Shown here in pieces: positions 24,557 through 31,816 of a stretch of DNA of 55,903 nt; position 1 is the stretch's first letter, and every line of letters starts with the position of its first letter. The notes below the pieces were generated by a model, which was given only the letters and a program-made list of their open reading frames with translations, had not been told where the DNA came from and ran no database searches. The position numbers and the translations under genes were made by a program. Origin of the DNA: a bacterium (GTDB taxonomy: Bacteria > Acidobacteriota > Thermoanaerobaculia > Multivoradales > J023); assembly GCA_024226315.1 (NCBI GenBank), contig JAAELT010000577.1, forward strand, positions 76,032 to 131,934, written 5' to 3'.

Positions 24557-25721
24557 TAGTGTAGTGCGTCACACAGACGCCGTCTTATTGAGGGTTTGAC
24601 GGGCACGCTTGACTTTCGCGAGGATGTCGTTGGCAGATTTCGTCCAGATGTATGGGCTGGGATTCTCGTGGTGAGACTCAAGATATTCCTCAATGGCGGC
24701 GATCAGATCTGGAACGCTGAGAAAGACACCTCTACGTAGACGTTTCGTCGTCAAGTCGCGGAAGAGCCTTTCGACCATATTCAACCACGAAGCACTCGTC
24801 GGTGTGAAATGCATGTGAAACCGTGGATGTTTGGCAAGCCAAGACTTGACCGCCGGTGCTTTGTGGGTAGCGTAGTTGTCGGCAATGAGATGGAGTTCTT
24901 TATCTTTTGGCGTCTCTTTGTCGATCAATTTCAAGAACTTCAACCACTCTTGGTGGCGGTGACGCGGCATACAGGTACTGATTACTGTGCCATCGAGTGT
25001 GTTGAGCGCCGCGAACAGTGTTGTCGTCCCGTTACGTTTGTAGTCGTGGGTCATGGTTCCGCAACGACCCTTCTTCATCGGAAGGCCAGGCTGCGTCCGA
25101 TCCAACGCTTGAATCTGACTCTTCTCGTCCACCGACAGGACCAAGGCGTGCTCTGGAGGATTCATGTAAAGACCGACAACATCCTCCAACTTCTCGGCAA
25201 ACTTGGGATCATTACTGATCTTGAACGTGCGAACGAGATGGGGCTTCAGGCCATGGCGCTTCCAAACACGACGGACGCTGGTGGCGCTGACACCAACCTC
25301 TGTCGCCATAGTCCGAGAACTCCAATGAGTGCCGCCCTTCGGCCTACTCCGCGTGGTCTTTCTGACGATCTCTTGCACCTTGGCCGCCGAGATCGAAGGG
25401 GTGCGGCCGGGTCGAGGGGCGTCCTTCTCAATGCCTGCCATGCCAGACTCGGCGTAGCGTCGGCGCCAGCGTCCGACCGTTTCTCGGGAGATTCCAAGGC
25501 GTGAAGCAATTCTCTTGTTCTCGTTGCCTTCGGCTGCCAACAGAACGATCGCGGAACGTTGCGCCAAACGGACCGAAGTCCGCCGTCCACGAGCGAGCTT
25601 CTCAAGCTCCAGGGTCTCATCCGGTGACAACACAATTTTTGGGGCTACTCTCATTGGGATCCTCCTTCGGCGAAGGTGGATCTTATCACATAAGGCAGTT
25701 GAATTCCGGCGCACTACACTA
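24557..25721 (-). mobile_element. Complete IS630-family insertion sequence
   Basis: The ends share the inverted repeat TAGTGTAGTGCG (24557 rightward; reverse complement ending at 25721), with a further CTTAT match about 30 nt in. The target TA is duplicated at both ends, as IS630 elements do, in the context CTAG. One transposase gene lies between. Removing the element and one TA restores the amidohydrolase reading frame, so insertion is recent and precise. Confidence 0.9.
24569..25654 (-). CDS. IS630-family transposase
   Basis: A 361-aa DDE transposase. AAGGAGG lies 6 nt before the ATG at 25654. The N-terminal half has a helix-turn-helix (ENKRIASRLGISRETVGRWR). The catalytic domain shows the first Asp in VLSVDEKSQIQALDRTQPG, the second in LIADNYATHK and the Glu in SWLNMVERLFRDLT. 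All three are intact, so it is potentially active. Confidence 0.93.
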   Translation of the reverse strand: MRVAPKIVLSPDETLELEKLARGRRTSVRLAQRSAIVLLAAEGNENKRIASRLGISRETVGRWRRRYAESGMAGIEKDAPRPGRTPSISAAKVQEIVRKTTRSRPKGGTHWSSRTMATEVGVSATSVRRVWKRHGLKPHLVRTFKISNDPKFAEKLEDVVGLYMNPPEHALVLSVDEKSQIQALDRTQPGLPMKKGRCGTMTHDYKRNGTTTLFAALNTLDGTVISTCMPRHRHQEWLKFLKLIDKETPKDKELHLIADNYATHKAPAVKSWLAKHPRFHMHFTPTSASWLNMVERLFRDLTTKRLRRGVFLSVPDLIAAIEEYLESHHENPSPYIWTKSANDILAKVKRARQTLNKTASV

Positions 25722-25820
25722 GGACCATCGTAACGGCCTCCTTGGTGGTGAAGCGGACAGCAGTTGGGGATGATGACTTCCTTCGCGAGCCCTTTTATCG
25801 CCATTTCTGCCTGATGTCAA
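25720..25820 (-). promoter_or_regulatory. Stranded promoter, RBS and first codons of the amidohydrolase gene
   Basis: On the minus strand, TTGACA (25820-25815), a 17-nt spacer and TAAAAG (25797-25792) form a good sigma-70-type promoter. AAGGAGG (25743-25737) sits 8 nt before ATG (25728-25726), followed by GTC CTA, then the IS630 end. Read into the IS, the frame stops at once (ATG GTC CTA GTG TAG). These are the original expression signals of the severed amidohydrolase gene. Confidence 0.75.
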
Positions 25821-26332
25821 CTACCTTTGTGCATCCTATTGCCTCACGGTCCGATGTTACTTGAGGATAGTTGTCGTATCTGCTGAATTCGTCGGTTCCG
25901 AGACCCAGCAGCACAGCACAGCACAGGAGTCGATGCCGGCGTCGACCCTCTCGGTCGGCGTGAGTCGTTCGAGTGTCTCGCGCCGGTTCGTGGCGCGCAC
26001 CAAGGCGCAGGTCACAACTCATCGCGCCCATCTCGGACCGATTCCACGACTACGCGCCGTGGCCTCGATCGGCCCGCGTGAGCGGAGGCCGGATACTCGG
26101 GCGGCGATCGTGGCCGGGCTGCCCCGGGCCGCGATCGTCGCCAGTCACCCTATAGAAGACGAGAAAGTCCGTCCGATCTCGCGCTAACGGCAAGAATCGT
26201 CTCGCCGATATCGGCAGCGTCGGTGTCGCGACGGCCGTGGTAAGCTTTCCGGAGGTCAGCGTCTGATTCCTGAATCCTGGAGGTCCACCTAGATTCCAGA
26301 TTCGATGACCGCGGCGCCGCTATGGCAAGATT
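25821..26332. other. Gene-free region with a dispersed repeat
   Basis: No convincing gene is seen on either strand. It contains copy 1 of a dispersed repeat (26034-26110) and, at about 26103-26140, a GC-rich imperfect hairpin around GCGATCGTGGCCGGG and CCCGGGCCGCGATCG. Confidence 0.5.
26034..26110. repeat. Dispersed repeat, copy 1 (77 bp)
   Basis: It is the same sequence as 28355-28420 except for an extra 11 bp (AGCGGAGGCCG) before GATACTCGG. Outside this 11-bp gap the two copies appear identical. Confidence 0.8.
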
Positions 26333-26383
26333 TTGATCTCTCGCCAACAGGTCACCTGGGATGAGAGAGGCGGAGGACTCCCG

Positions 26384-26791
26384 GTGAGTAGGCATCTCGA
26401 GAAAAAACGGCTCATTCGGTTGCTGGTTCTGGCGGCGCTGGCGGTCAGCTTCTTCTTCGTCGCAGCGTCTCTGCCGATGTCGAGCGGAGAGCTCAGTGTA
26501 TTCACGGCGATTTCTGCCGTATTTGCCCTTTTTACGATCGGTGCCTTTGGGGCCTACGTCTACGATGAGAATCGCTTCAGATGGGGTCTCCTGTGCGCTG
26601 GCGTCTCAGGAGCTGTTCATATCAGCATGTTTTTGGTCCGCGACCTCTCTCGACCCGCGGGCTCGGACGATGCATCGTCCAACTGGTCGACCGCAATGGA
26701 TCTTGGAGAGTCCATTTTTCTGTTCGCTCTTTGTGTAATCGCTGCAGTTGTTGGATGGGAAAAGCTGAAAGCTGGGAAGTCGGATTCTTGA
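26384..26791 (+). CDS. Small membrane protein, unknown function
   Basis: A 135-aa protein from a GTG at 26384, with GGAGG 6 nt upstream. It has four predicted membrane helices: LIRLLVLAALAVSFFFVAAS, LSVFTAISAVFALFTIGAFG, WGLLCAGVSGAVHISMFLV and SIFLFALCVIAAVVGW. Basic residues before helix 1 (HLEKKRLIR) suggest a cytoplasmic N-terminus. No family is recognised. GC is lower than in most neighbours. A 63-bp dispersed repeat begins 15 bp after the stop. Confidence 0.6.
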   Translation: MSRHLEKKRLIRLLVLAALAVSFFFVAASLPMSSGELSVFTAISAVFALFTIGAFGAYVYDENRFRWGLLCAGVSGAVHISMFLVRDLSRPAGSDDASSNWSTAMDLGESIFLFALCVIAAVVGWEKLKAGKSDS

Positions 26792-26805
26792 TTCGCTTGG
26801 GATCT

Positions 26806-26868
26806 CGCGTCACAACGCGACGTCGACCACGAGCCCGCGCTCACCGCTGAGGTGGATTCGCGCTCCGT
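26806..26868. repeat. 63-bp dispersed repeat, copy 2
   Basis: It matches 21197-21259, including the TCGCGT-CACA-ACGCGA stem-loop. On the minus strand it reads ARIHLSGERGLVVDVAL and then a stop, preserving the peptide of copy 1 with two conservative changes. Confidence 0.7.
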
Positions 26869-26998
26869 GCGATCAGCCTGCTTGTCCCACTCTGCTGGGG
26901 TTTCGGCGTCTTGCTAGAATGGTGGCGACTCCCACTCGCCAAGGCTCGTAAGATCGCACCGGATCCGAGAGTCCACCCATCCTAAGAAGGAGGTTCGC

Positions 26999-28336
26999 AT
27001 GTCTCGCAGGATTCTTCTCGTGCTCACGATCGCCGCCCTGTCCCAGGCGGGGCCCATGGACGGACAGCCGTACGGGGCCGAAGACTGCTACGTCGGCCCC
27101 GGACTCGGGGCGACGCTGCTCATTCCCTACTTCGAGGTCGACCTCGAGAATACCCTCGGCGTCACCACGTTGCTGGCGATCAACAACGGCCTCAGTAATG
27201 CGGCTATGACCCGAGTGGTCTTCTGGACCGATTGGGGCGTGCCGACGCTGGCCTTCGACATCTACCTCGATGGTTTCGACGAGGAGACACTCAATGTCGG
27301 CAGCGTCCTGGGCGGAGATATTCCACCCACCGGCGAAGGCGTCGACCTGAGCGGACTTCTGAACTGCGACGAGGTGCCACCTTTTCATAGCAATCCGGTC
27401 CTCACGGCGAACGAAGTGGCGCAGCTGGCCGCCGATCATACCGGCCAGCCCGGACCGCTGGCGTTCGATTGCGCAGGCTCGCCCACCGATGACGGCATCG
27501 CCCGGGGCTACATTACGGTCGACGTCGTCGATGAATGCAACGGCGTCGAAGGCTTCAGTCCGTCCGTGACTCCCTCGAATACGGGTCGTCCCTACTTCGC
27601 CGAAGGCGGAGGTAGTGGCGGCGTCGCGATCGCCAGCAACCGGCTGTGGGGCGACGTCATCTATGTGAGCTTCCTGGACAACTCCGCTCAAGGCAGCGAA
27701 GCGGTTCCGATCTGGGCCAACCCGGACAAGTTCACGGATACCGACATCTTCACCTTCTACGGCGGTTACAGCGGTTGGGACGGACGGGACGAACGGGTGC
27801 CCTTGCCGTCGATCTGGGATCAGAGGTTCCTCAACGGCGGCCCGTTCGCCGGCGGTGCCGATCTGATCGTCTGGCGGAGTACCGGAGCAACCTGGGACAC
27901 GGCGATCTGCGGCGGCACACCTTCGGAATTCCCGCTGCGGAGCACCACCGAAGTGTTCGATCTCGCGGGCGACGGTGTGCTGCTCGCGGACGCGGACGAC
28001 TTCCCGTGGGCCAGCCAGAGGGTGAGCGTCGATTCCCTGGGAGTCCCGTTCGATTTCGGCTGGGTGCAGCTGCTCTTCACCCCCGCCTTCGATCCGTCCG
28101 TCGAGCTTGGGCAGGCCTGGGTCCAGCCGTCGCTCAATGCCAGCAGCCTGTTCAGCGCCAACCTGAACGGTACGCCGGTGGACTTCCTGTGCACGAGAAC
28201 GCCCCCCACACGAGCCGCCGAAGCTCCCGCCGCGAAGGCTCGGCCGAGCCGGTCGTCGACTTCGGCTGTCGCGCCACAGCCGGCAGGATCGGCCTACCGG
28301 TCTCTGCGCCCCGGCGTGCAGCGGTCTCCCCGCTGA
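26999..28336 (+). CDS. Secreted protein of unknown function
   Basis: A 445-aa protein with a strong AAGGAGG RBS and a short signal peptide (ILLVLTIAALSQAGPMDGQ). The body opens with GLGATLLIPYFEVDLENTLG followed by VTTLLAINNG and TRVVFWTDWGVPTLAFDIYL. This resembles a conserved secreted family seen in acidobacterial genomes, with no known activity. Three or more cysteines may form disulfides. The last 45 residues (after FLCTRTPPT) are Arg/Ala/Pro/Ser-rich and unlike the rest, suggesting readthrough after a frameshift near 28200. The true C-terminus may be lost. Confidence 0.65.
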   Translation: MSRRILLVLTIAALSQAGPMDGQPYGAEDCYVGPGLGATLLIPYFEVDLENTLGVTTLLAINNGLSNAAMTRVVFWTDWGVPTLAFDIYLDGFDEETLNVGSVLGGDIPPTGEGVDLSGLLNCDEVPPFHSNPVLTANEVAQLAADHTGQPGPLAFDCAGSPTDDGIARGYITVDVVDECNGVEGFSPSVTPSNTGRPYFAEGGGSGGVAIASNRLWGDVIYVSFLDNSAQGSEAVPIWANPDKFTDTDIFTFYGGYSGWDGRDERVPLPSIWDQRFLNGGPFAGGADLIVWRSTGATWDTAICGGTPSEFPLRSTTEVFDLAGDGVLLADADDFPWASQRVSVDSLGVPFDFGWVQLLFTPAFDPSVELGQAWVQPSLNASSLFSANLNGTPVDFLCTRTPPTRAAEAPAAKARPSRSSTSAVAPQPAGSAYRSLRPGVQRSPR

Positions 28337-28697
28337 TCGAGCGCCTGCCGCGAGCGGACCGATTCCACGACTACGCGCCGTGGCCTCGATCGGCCCGCGT
28401 GGATACTCGGGCGGCGATCGCGCTCCGTGCAGATCGCGGACGGCGCCGACCAGGCTCAGGCCGAGTCCGCTGCCGCGCTCGCCGCGGTGGCGGTCGAGGC
28501 GGTGACTCTTGCAGCTGGGGCCGCTTGGGGAGTGCTGTTCGGCACCTCCGTGTCGCTGCTGCTGCCCTGCCTGTGCCCGACGGCGAGGCTCGCGGCGGAG
28601 AGATGCCGAAACCTGTGCAGCTGGAGCCCGTATGGCGAGGAAGAGAATGTCTCGCCAAGCCTCAAGACAGCGCCACGCTTCGTAGAAGGAGCTTCCA
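28337..28697. other. Intergenic region with dispersed repeat
   Basis: No gene is recognised. It holds copy 2 of the 26034 repeat (28355-28420) and a small GGCGAG...CTCGCC hairpin near 28633-28655 upstream of the PQQ-propeller gene, whose AGGAG RBS is at the right edge. Confidence 0.4.
28355..28420. repeat. Dispersed repeat, copy 2 (66 bp)
   Basis: It matches 26034-26110 but lacks the internal 11 bp AGCGGAGGCCG. It lies in the gap between two secreted-protein genes. Confidence 0.8.
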
Positions 28698-31076
28698 ATG
28701 ATCAGGCCACTTCGTAGACTCGCCCTCACCTGCCTCCTCGCCGCCGCCGTCACCACCTCCGGCGCCTGGGGGTCGGAACGCTGGGGACAATTCAGGGGAC
28801 CGTCGGATTCGGACCTCGAGCTGGCGGGTTCCCTGCCCGACGGCGAATACGGCCTGGCCGTTGCCTGGGCTCGTGACCTCGGATCGGGGTACTCGAACGT
28901 CTCGATCGCCGACGGCAAGGCGATCGCGACGTACACACGCGCCGACGTCGACGTGGTCGCCGCCCTGGACGCCGCCACGGGTGAGGAGATCTGGAGCTAC
29001 GAGCTGGGCGAGAAATACGCCGGACACGACGGCTCGACCGACGGCCCGCTGAGCACGCCGACCGTCGCCGGCGACACCGTCTACGTGCTCGGACCCCATG
29101 GCCGGCTGGCGGCGCTCGGGCTCGCCGACGGCGCCGAGAAATGGCGCCGCGATCTCGACGAGGAGAGCTCCACGGTACCGCTCTACGGCTACACCAGCTC
29201 ACCGGTGGTCGTAGGCGATCTGGTGATCCTCGCGACCGGCGGTGAAGGCCACTCCATCACCGCCTTCGACGGCGCCACCGGCAAGCCGCGCTGGGCGACG
29301 GGCGACGACTCGGTGACCTACCAGACCCCGATGCTTCTCGACCTGGGCGGACGCTCGATGCTCGTCGCGCCCACCGACAAATACTTGCAAGCGCTCGATC
29401 CGAAGACCGGCGAGATGATCTGGCAACACCAGCATACGGATGGCGAGGACACCGAAGCGTCGGCCCAGGTGACGCCGGTCGACGGCGAACGCTTCCTGGT
29501 CAAGTACCGGCGGGGCGCAACGCTCTATCGGGTGCAGACTGACGGTGTCGAAGAGCTCTGGGAAACCAACGCCTTCGGCAACAACCACGCCATACCGGTG
29601 AAGGTGGGTGATCACTTCTACGGCTTCACCGGACGGTTCCTGACCGCGGCCAGCGTCGAGACCGGGGAGATCGCCTGGCGCTCGCGGGCGCCCGGAGGGC
29701 TCGGCCTGTCGCTGATCGACGACACCCTGGCGATCACCGCGCCGAACGGTGATCTGGTGCTGGTCGACCCATCGCCCGAGGGCTACCGCGAACGGGCGAG
29801 GATCGCCGCTCTCGACCGGGGCGACTACGCCTTCCCGAGCTTTGCCGGCGGCACCTTCATGGTGCGCAATCTGCAGCAGATCGCCGCCGTGCGGGTGGAT
29901 CGGGCCGCGGCGCCGCGGATCGCCGAGGTGGATCCCGCGGACCGCCTGAAGGGAGCGTTCGGCCTTTGGATCGCCGAGCTCGAGGCGATGCCGGAGGCCG
30001 AGCGTCAAGCGGTCGTCGACGCCCGTTCGAAAGAGGTCGAAGCGACACCGCTCCACGAGGAGAAGGGCCTGACCCATTTCGTCTGGCGCGGCCAGGCCGA
30101 GGACGTCGGACTGGCCGGTGATCCGGTGGCTCAGGGGCAGGAGATCGGCCTCCACCGGCTGGCCGGCACCGATCTTTTCTTCGCCAGCCTGGAGCTCGAT
30201 CCCGGGGCTCAGTACACGTACGTCTTCACCGTCGACTACGGACAGCCGTCGGCCGACCCCCACAATCCGCACACTGTCGACAACGGTTTAAACGTCGTTT
30301 CCGAAGCGCGAATGCCGGGGTGGCCTGCTTCACCCCATCTCGACGAGCCGGCGGAGGACGCGCCGCGCGGCGCCCTCGACACCTTCCAGTTCCGTTCCGA
30401 GATCCTCGACAACACCCGTGAGCTCAGCGTCTGGCGCCCAGCCGGCTACGGCCAGGATCCCGACGCACGGTATCCGGTGCTGGTGGTCAACCATGGCGAC
30501 AACCTTCTGCGCGGCGGCCTGATGCGGAACACCCTGGACAATCTCGTCGGCGCCAGCGTGGCGCCGCTGATCGCCGTCTTCGTGCCCCGGGTGGAAGGTC
30601 AGGAGTACGGTGGGCCGAAAGCCGACGACTACACGCGCTTCCTCACCGAGGAGCTCCTGCCGCATGTCGATCGCCACTACCTCACCGATGGCGAGCGGCG
30701 GGCGATCATGGGCCCCGGCTCGGCCGGGGTCGCCGCCGTCTACGCCGCCTTCCAGCACCCGGAGATCTTTCAGCAAGCGGCCACGCAGAGCCTCTATCCG
30801 ATCCCGCCGACCCAGGACCGTCTACCGGAGATGATCTCAGAAGCGCAAGCCAAGCCGGAGCATGTCTACGTGGTGTGGAGCCGGCGCGACTACGCGTTCG
30901 ATCCGGCCCGGCGCGCCGACGACGCCAGCAAAGCCCTGGTCGAGCAGCTGAAAGGCGCCGGCGTCAGGGTCACGGAGCACATCGCCGAGTATTCGCCGGG
31001 ATGGGGCGGCTGGCGGGGCCAGGACGACGAGATCCTCGCCGCGTTCTTCCCCTATCAGGCGGAGCCGGAGGAGTAA
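28698..31076 (+). CDS. Exported PQQ-type beta-propeller fused to an esterase-like domain
   Basis: A 792-aa protein with a signal peptide (ALTCLLAAAVTTSGAWGSE) and an AGGAG RBS. Residues 28-400 are a quinoprotein-like propeller with repeated AALDAATGEEIWSYELGEKY, AFDGATGKPRW and ALDPKTGEMIWQH blades. Residues about 430-550 are a beta-sandwich like the N-terminal domain of enterochelin esterases (THFVWRGQAEDVG). Residues about 565-790 are an alpha/beta-hydrolase of the putative-esterase family (WRPAGYGQDPDARYPVLVV). The nucleophile elbow reads GPGSAGVA rather than GxSxG. The usual late catalytic His (GGH..WR) is replaced by SPGWGGWRGQ. It may be a non-catalytic binding domain. Confidence 0.75.
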   Translation: MIRPLRRLALTCLLAAAVTTSGAWGSERWGQFRGPSDSDLELAGSLPDGEYGLAVAWARDLGSGYSNVSIADGKAIATYTRADVDVVAALDAATGEEIWSYELGEKYAGHDGSTDGPLSTPTVAGDTVYVLGPHGRLAALGLADGAEKWRRDLDEESSTVPLYGYTSSPVVVGDLVILATGGEGHSITAFDGATGKPRWATGDDSVTYQTPMLLDLGGRSMLVAPTDKYLQALDPKTGEMIWQHQHTDGEDTEASAQVTPVDGERFLVKYRRGATLYRVQTDGVEELWETNAFGNNHAIPVKVGDHFYGFTGRFLTAASVETGEIAWRSRAPGGLGLSLIDDTLAITAPNGDLVLVDPSPEGYRERARIAALDRGDYAFPSFAGGTFMVRNLQQIAAVRVDRAAAPRIAEVDPADRLKGAFGLWIAELEAMPEAERQAVVDARSKEVEATPLHEEKGLTHFVWRGQAEDVGLAGDPVAQGQEIGLHRLAGTDLFFASLELDPGAQYTYVFTVDYGQPSADPHNPHTVDNGLNVVSEARMPGWPASPHLDEPAEDAPRGALDTFQFRSEILDNTRELSVWRPAGYGQDPDARYPVLVVNHGDNLLRGGLMRNTLDNLVGASVAPLIAVFVPRVEGQEYGGPKADDYTRFLTEELLPHVDRHYLTDGERRAIMGPGSAGVAAVYAAFQHPEIFQQAATQSLYPIPPTQDRLPEMISEAQAKPEHVYVVWSRRDYAFDPARRADDASKALVEQLKGAGVRVTEHIAEYSPGWGGWRGQDDEILAAFFPYQAEPEE

Positions 31077-31125
31077 CTCCACCACGCACTCTCCGCGGCG
31101 ATCAACGGATTGAATGCGGGGTGCC

Positions 31126-31495
31126 GAGTTGGATGGCCAATGGCCCTGAGTCTTCCACCCGGGGTTGCGGGTCGATGGCCAATGGCCATGAGTCTTCTGC
31201 CCGGGGTTTTCGCTGGATGGCCAATGGCCAGGACGCTTCCACCCGACTCTTCCGTCGATTTCCCGCCGTTCGAGGCGTTCCGGAGCGCCGCCGGCCGATT
31301 TTCCGCCGATCGGGGCGTGCCCAGGCGGCCGGCCACCCGTTTCTCGGTGTGGGGCGCGTTCCGAGCGGCCGGTCGCGGATTCTCCGCGGATCGGAGCGTT
31401 CTCGAGCAGTCGAAGGCGGATTTCTCGCTTTTCGGCGCGTTCTGGCGTGCCAGGCTTGGACTTTCCCCGGATCGACGCGTTCGTCGGTCACGCCA
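31126..31495 (+). repeat. 41-bp periodic degenerate tandem array, locus 2
   Basis: Nine units start at 31132, 31174, 31216, 31257, 31297, 31339, 31378, 31419 and 31459. Units 1-3 begin GATGGCCAATGGCC (mini-hairpin GGCC-AAT-GGCC). Units 4-9 follow the pattern GATTTcCCGCCGaTCGGGGC, then GTTC and a GCGGCCGG-like end. It shares period, unit order and orientation with 19236-19535. Confidence 0.85.
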
Positions 31496-31558
31496 TTCGT
31501 CGGTGCTGCCACCCTCGTCGGTCACGCAGTGTTGAGGTGCGGTCGGCGGTCGGTGGTG

Positions 31559-31612
31559 CCACCCACGTCGGTCACCCGTCGGTCACCACCCACGTCGGTC
31601 ACCCGTCGGTCA
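31559..31612 (+). repeat. Perfect 27-bp tandem duplication
   Basis: CCACCCACGTCGGTCACCCG followed by TCGGTCA occurs twice back to back (31559-31585 and 31586-31612). The related GCCACCCTCGTCGGTCAC occurs at about 31508, and a similar string near 34938. Confidence 0.9.
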
Positions 31613-31816
31613 GCCAGCGGCCTGCCGTCGGTCTGGCCTGCGCGATTTCCGCCCCGGAATCCGCGCGCCTGCCCACCCAGGTGGTGAAAGACGCCGCTCT
31701 GCCTACCCGGTGGCGCGGTAGATCTGCGGCGGCAGCCTCGTATACTTGGATGTTGATCTGAGCCTTCGCGTCATCGCCAGCGTCGGCGGATGGCGTGGAA
31801 GGTGGAAGGAGGGCCA

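Larger units (their letters stand above)
31077..31816. other. 740-bp gene-free repeat region
   Basis: It contains the second 41-bp periodic array (31132-31490) and then CGTCGGTCAC-rich repeats including a perfect 27-bp tandem duplication (31559-31612). TATACTTGGATGTTGATCTGA near 31740 is an AT-richer patch upstream of the cohesin-protein gene. No gene is recognised. Confidence 0.6.

Noticed and set aside
31126..31495. CRISPR array
   Set aside because: Units are degenerate along their whole length, with no identical repeats separated by unique spacers, and no cas gene is present.
31055..31525. Repeat protein encoded on the minus strand across the 41-bp array (RSAEN/RNAP-like peptide units)
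   Set aside because: The 39-42 bp period is mostly not a multiple of three, so units change frame. The equivalent locus at 19.2 kb has a different, broken frame, and there is no RBS or family.
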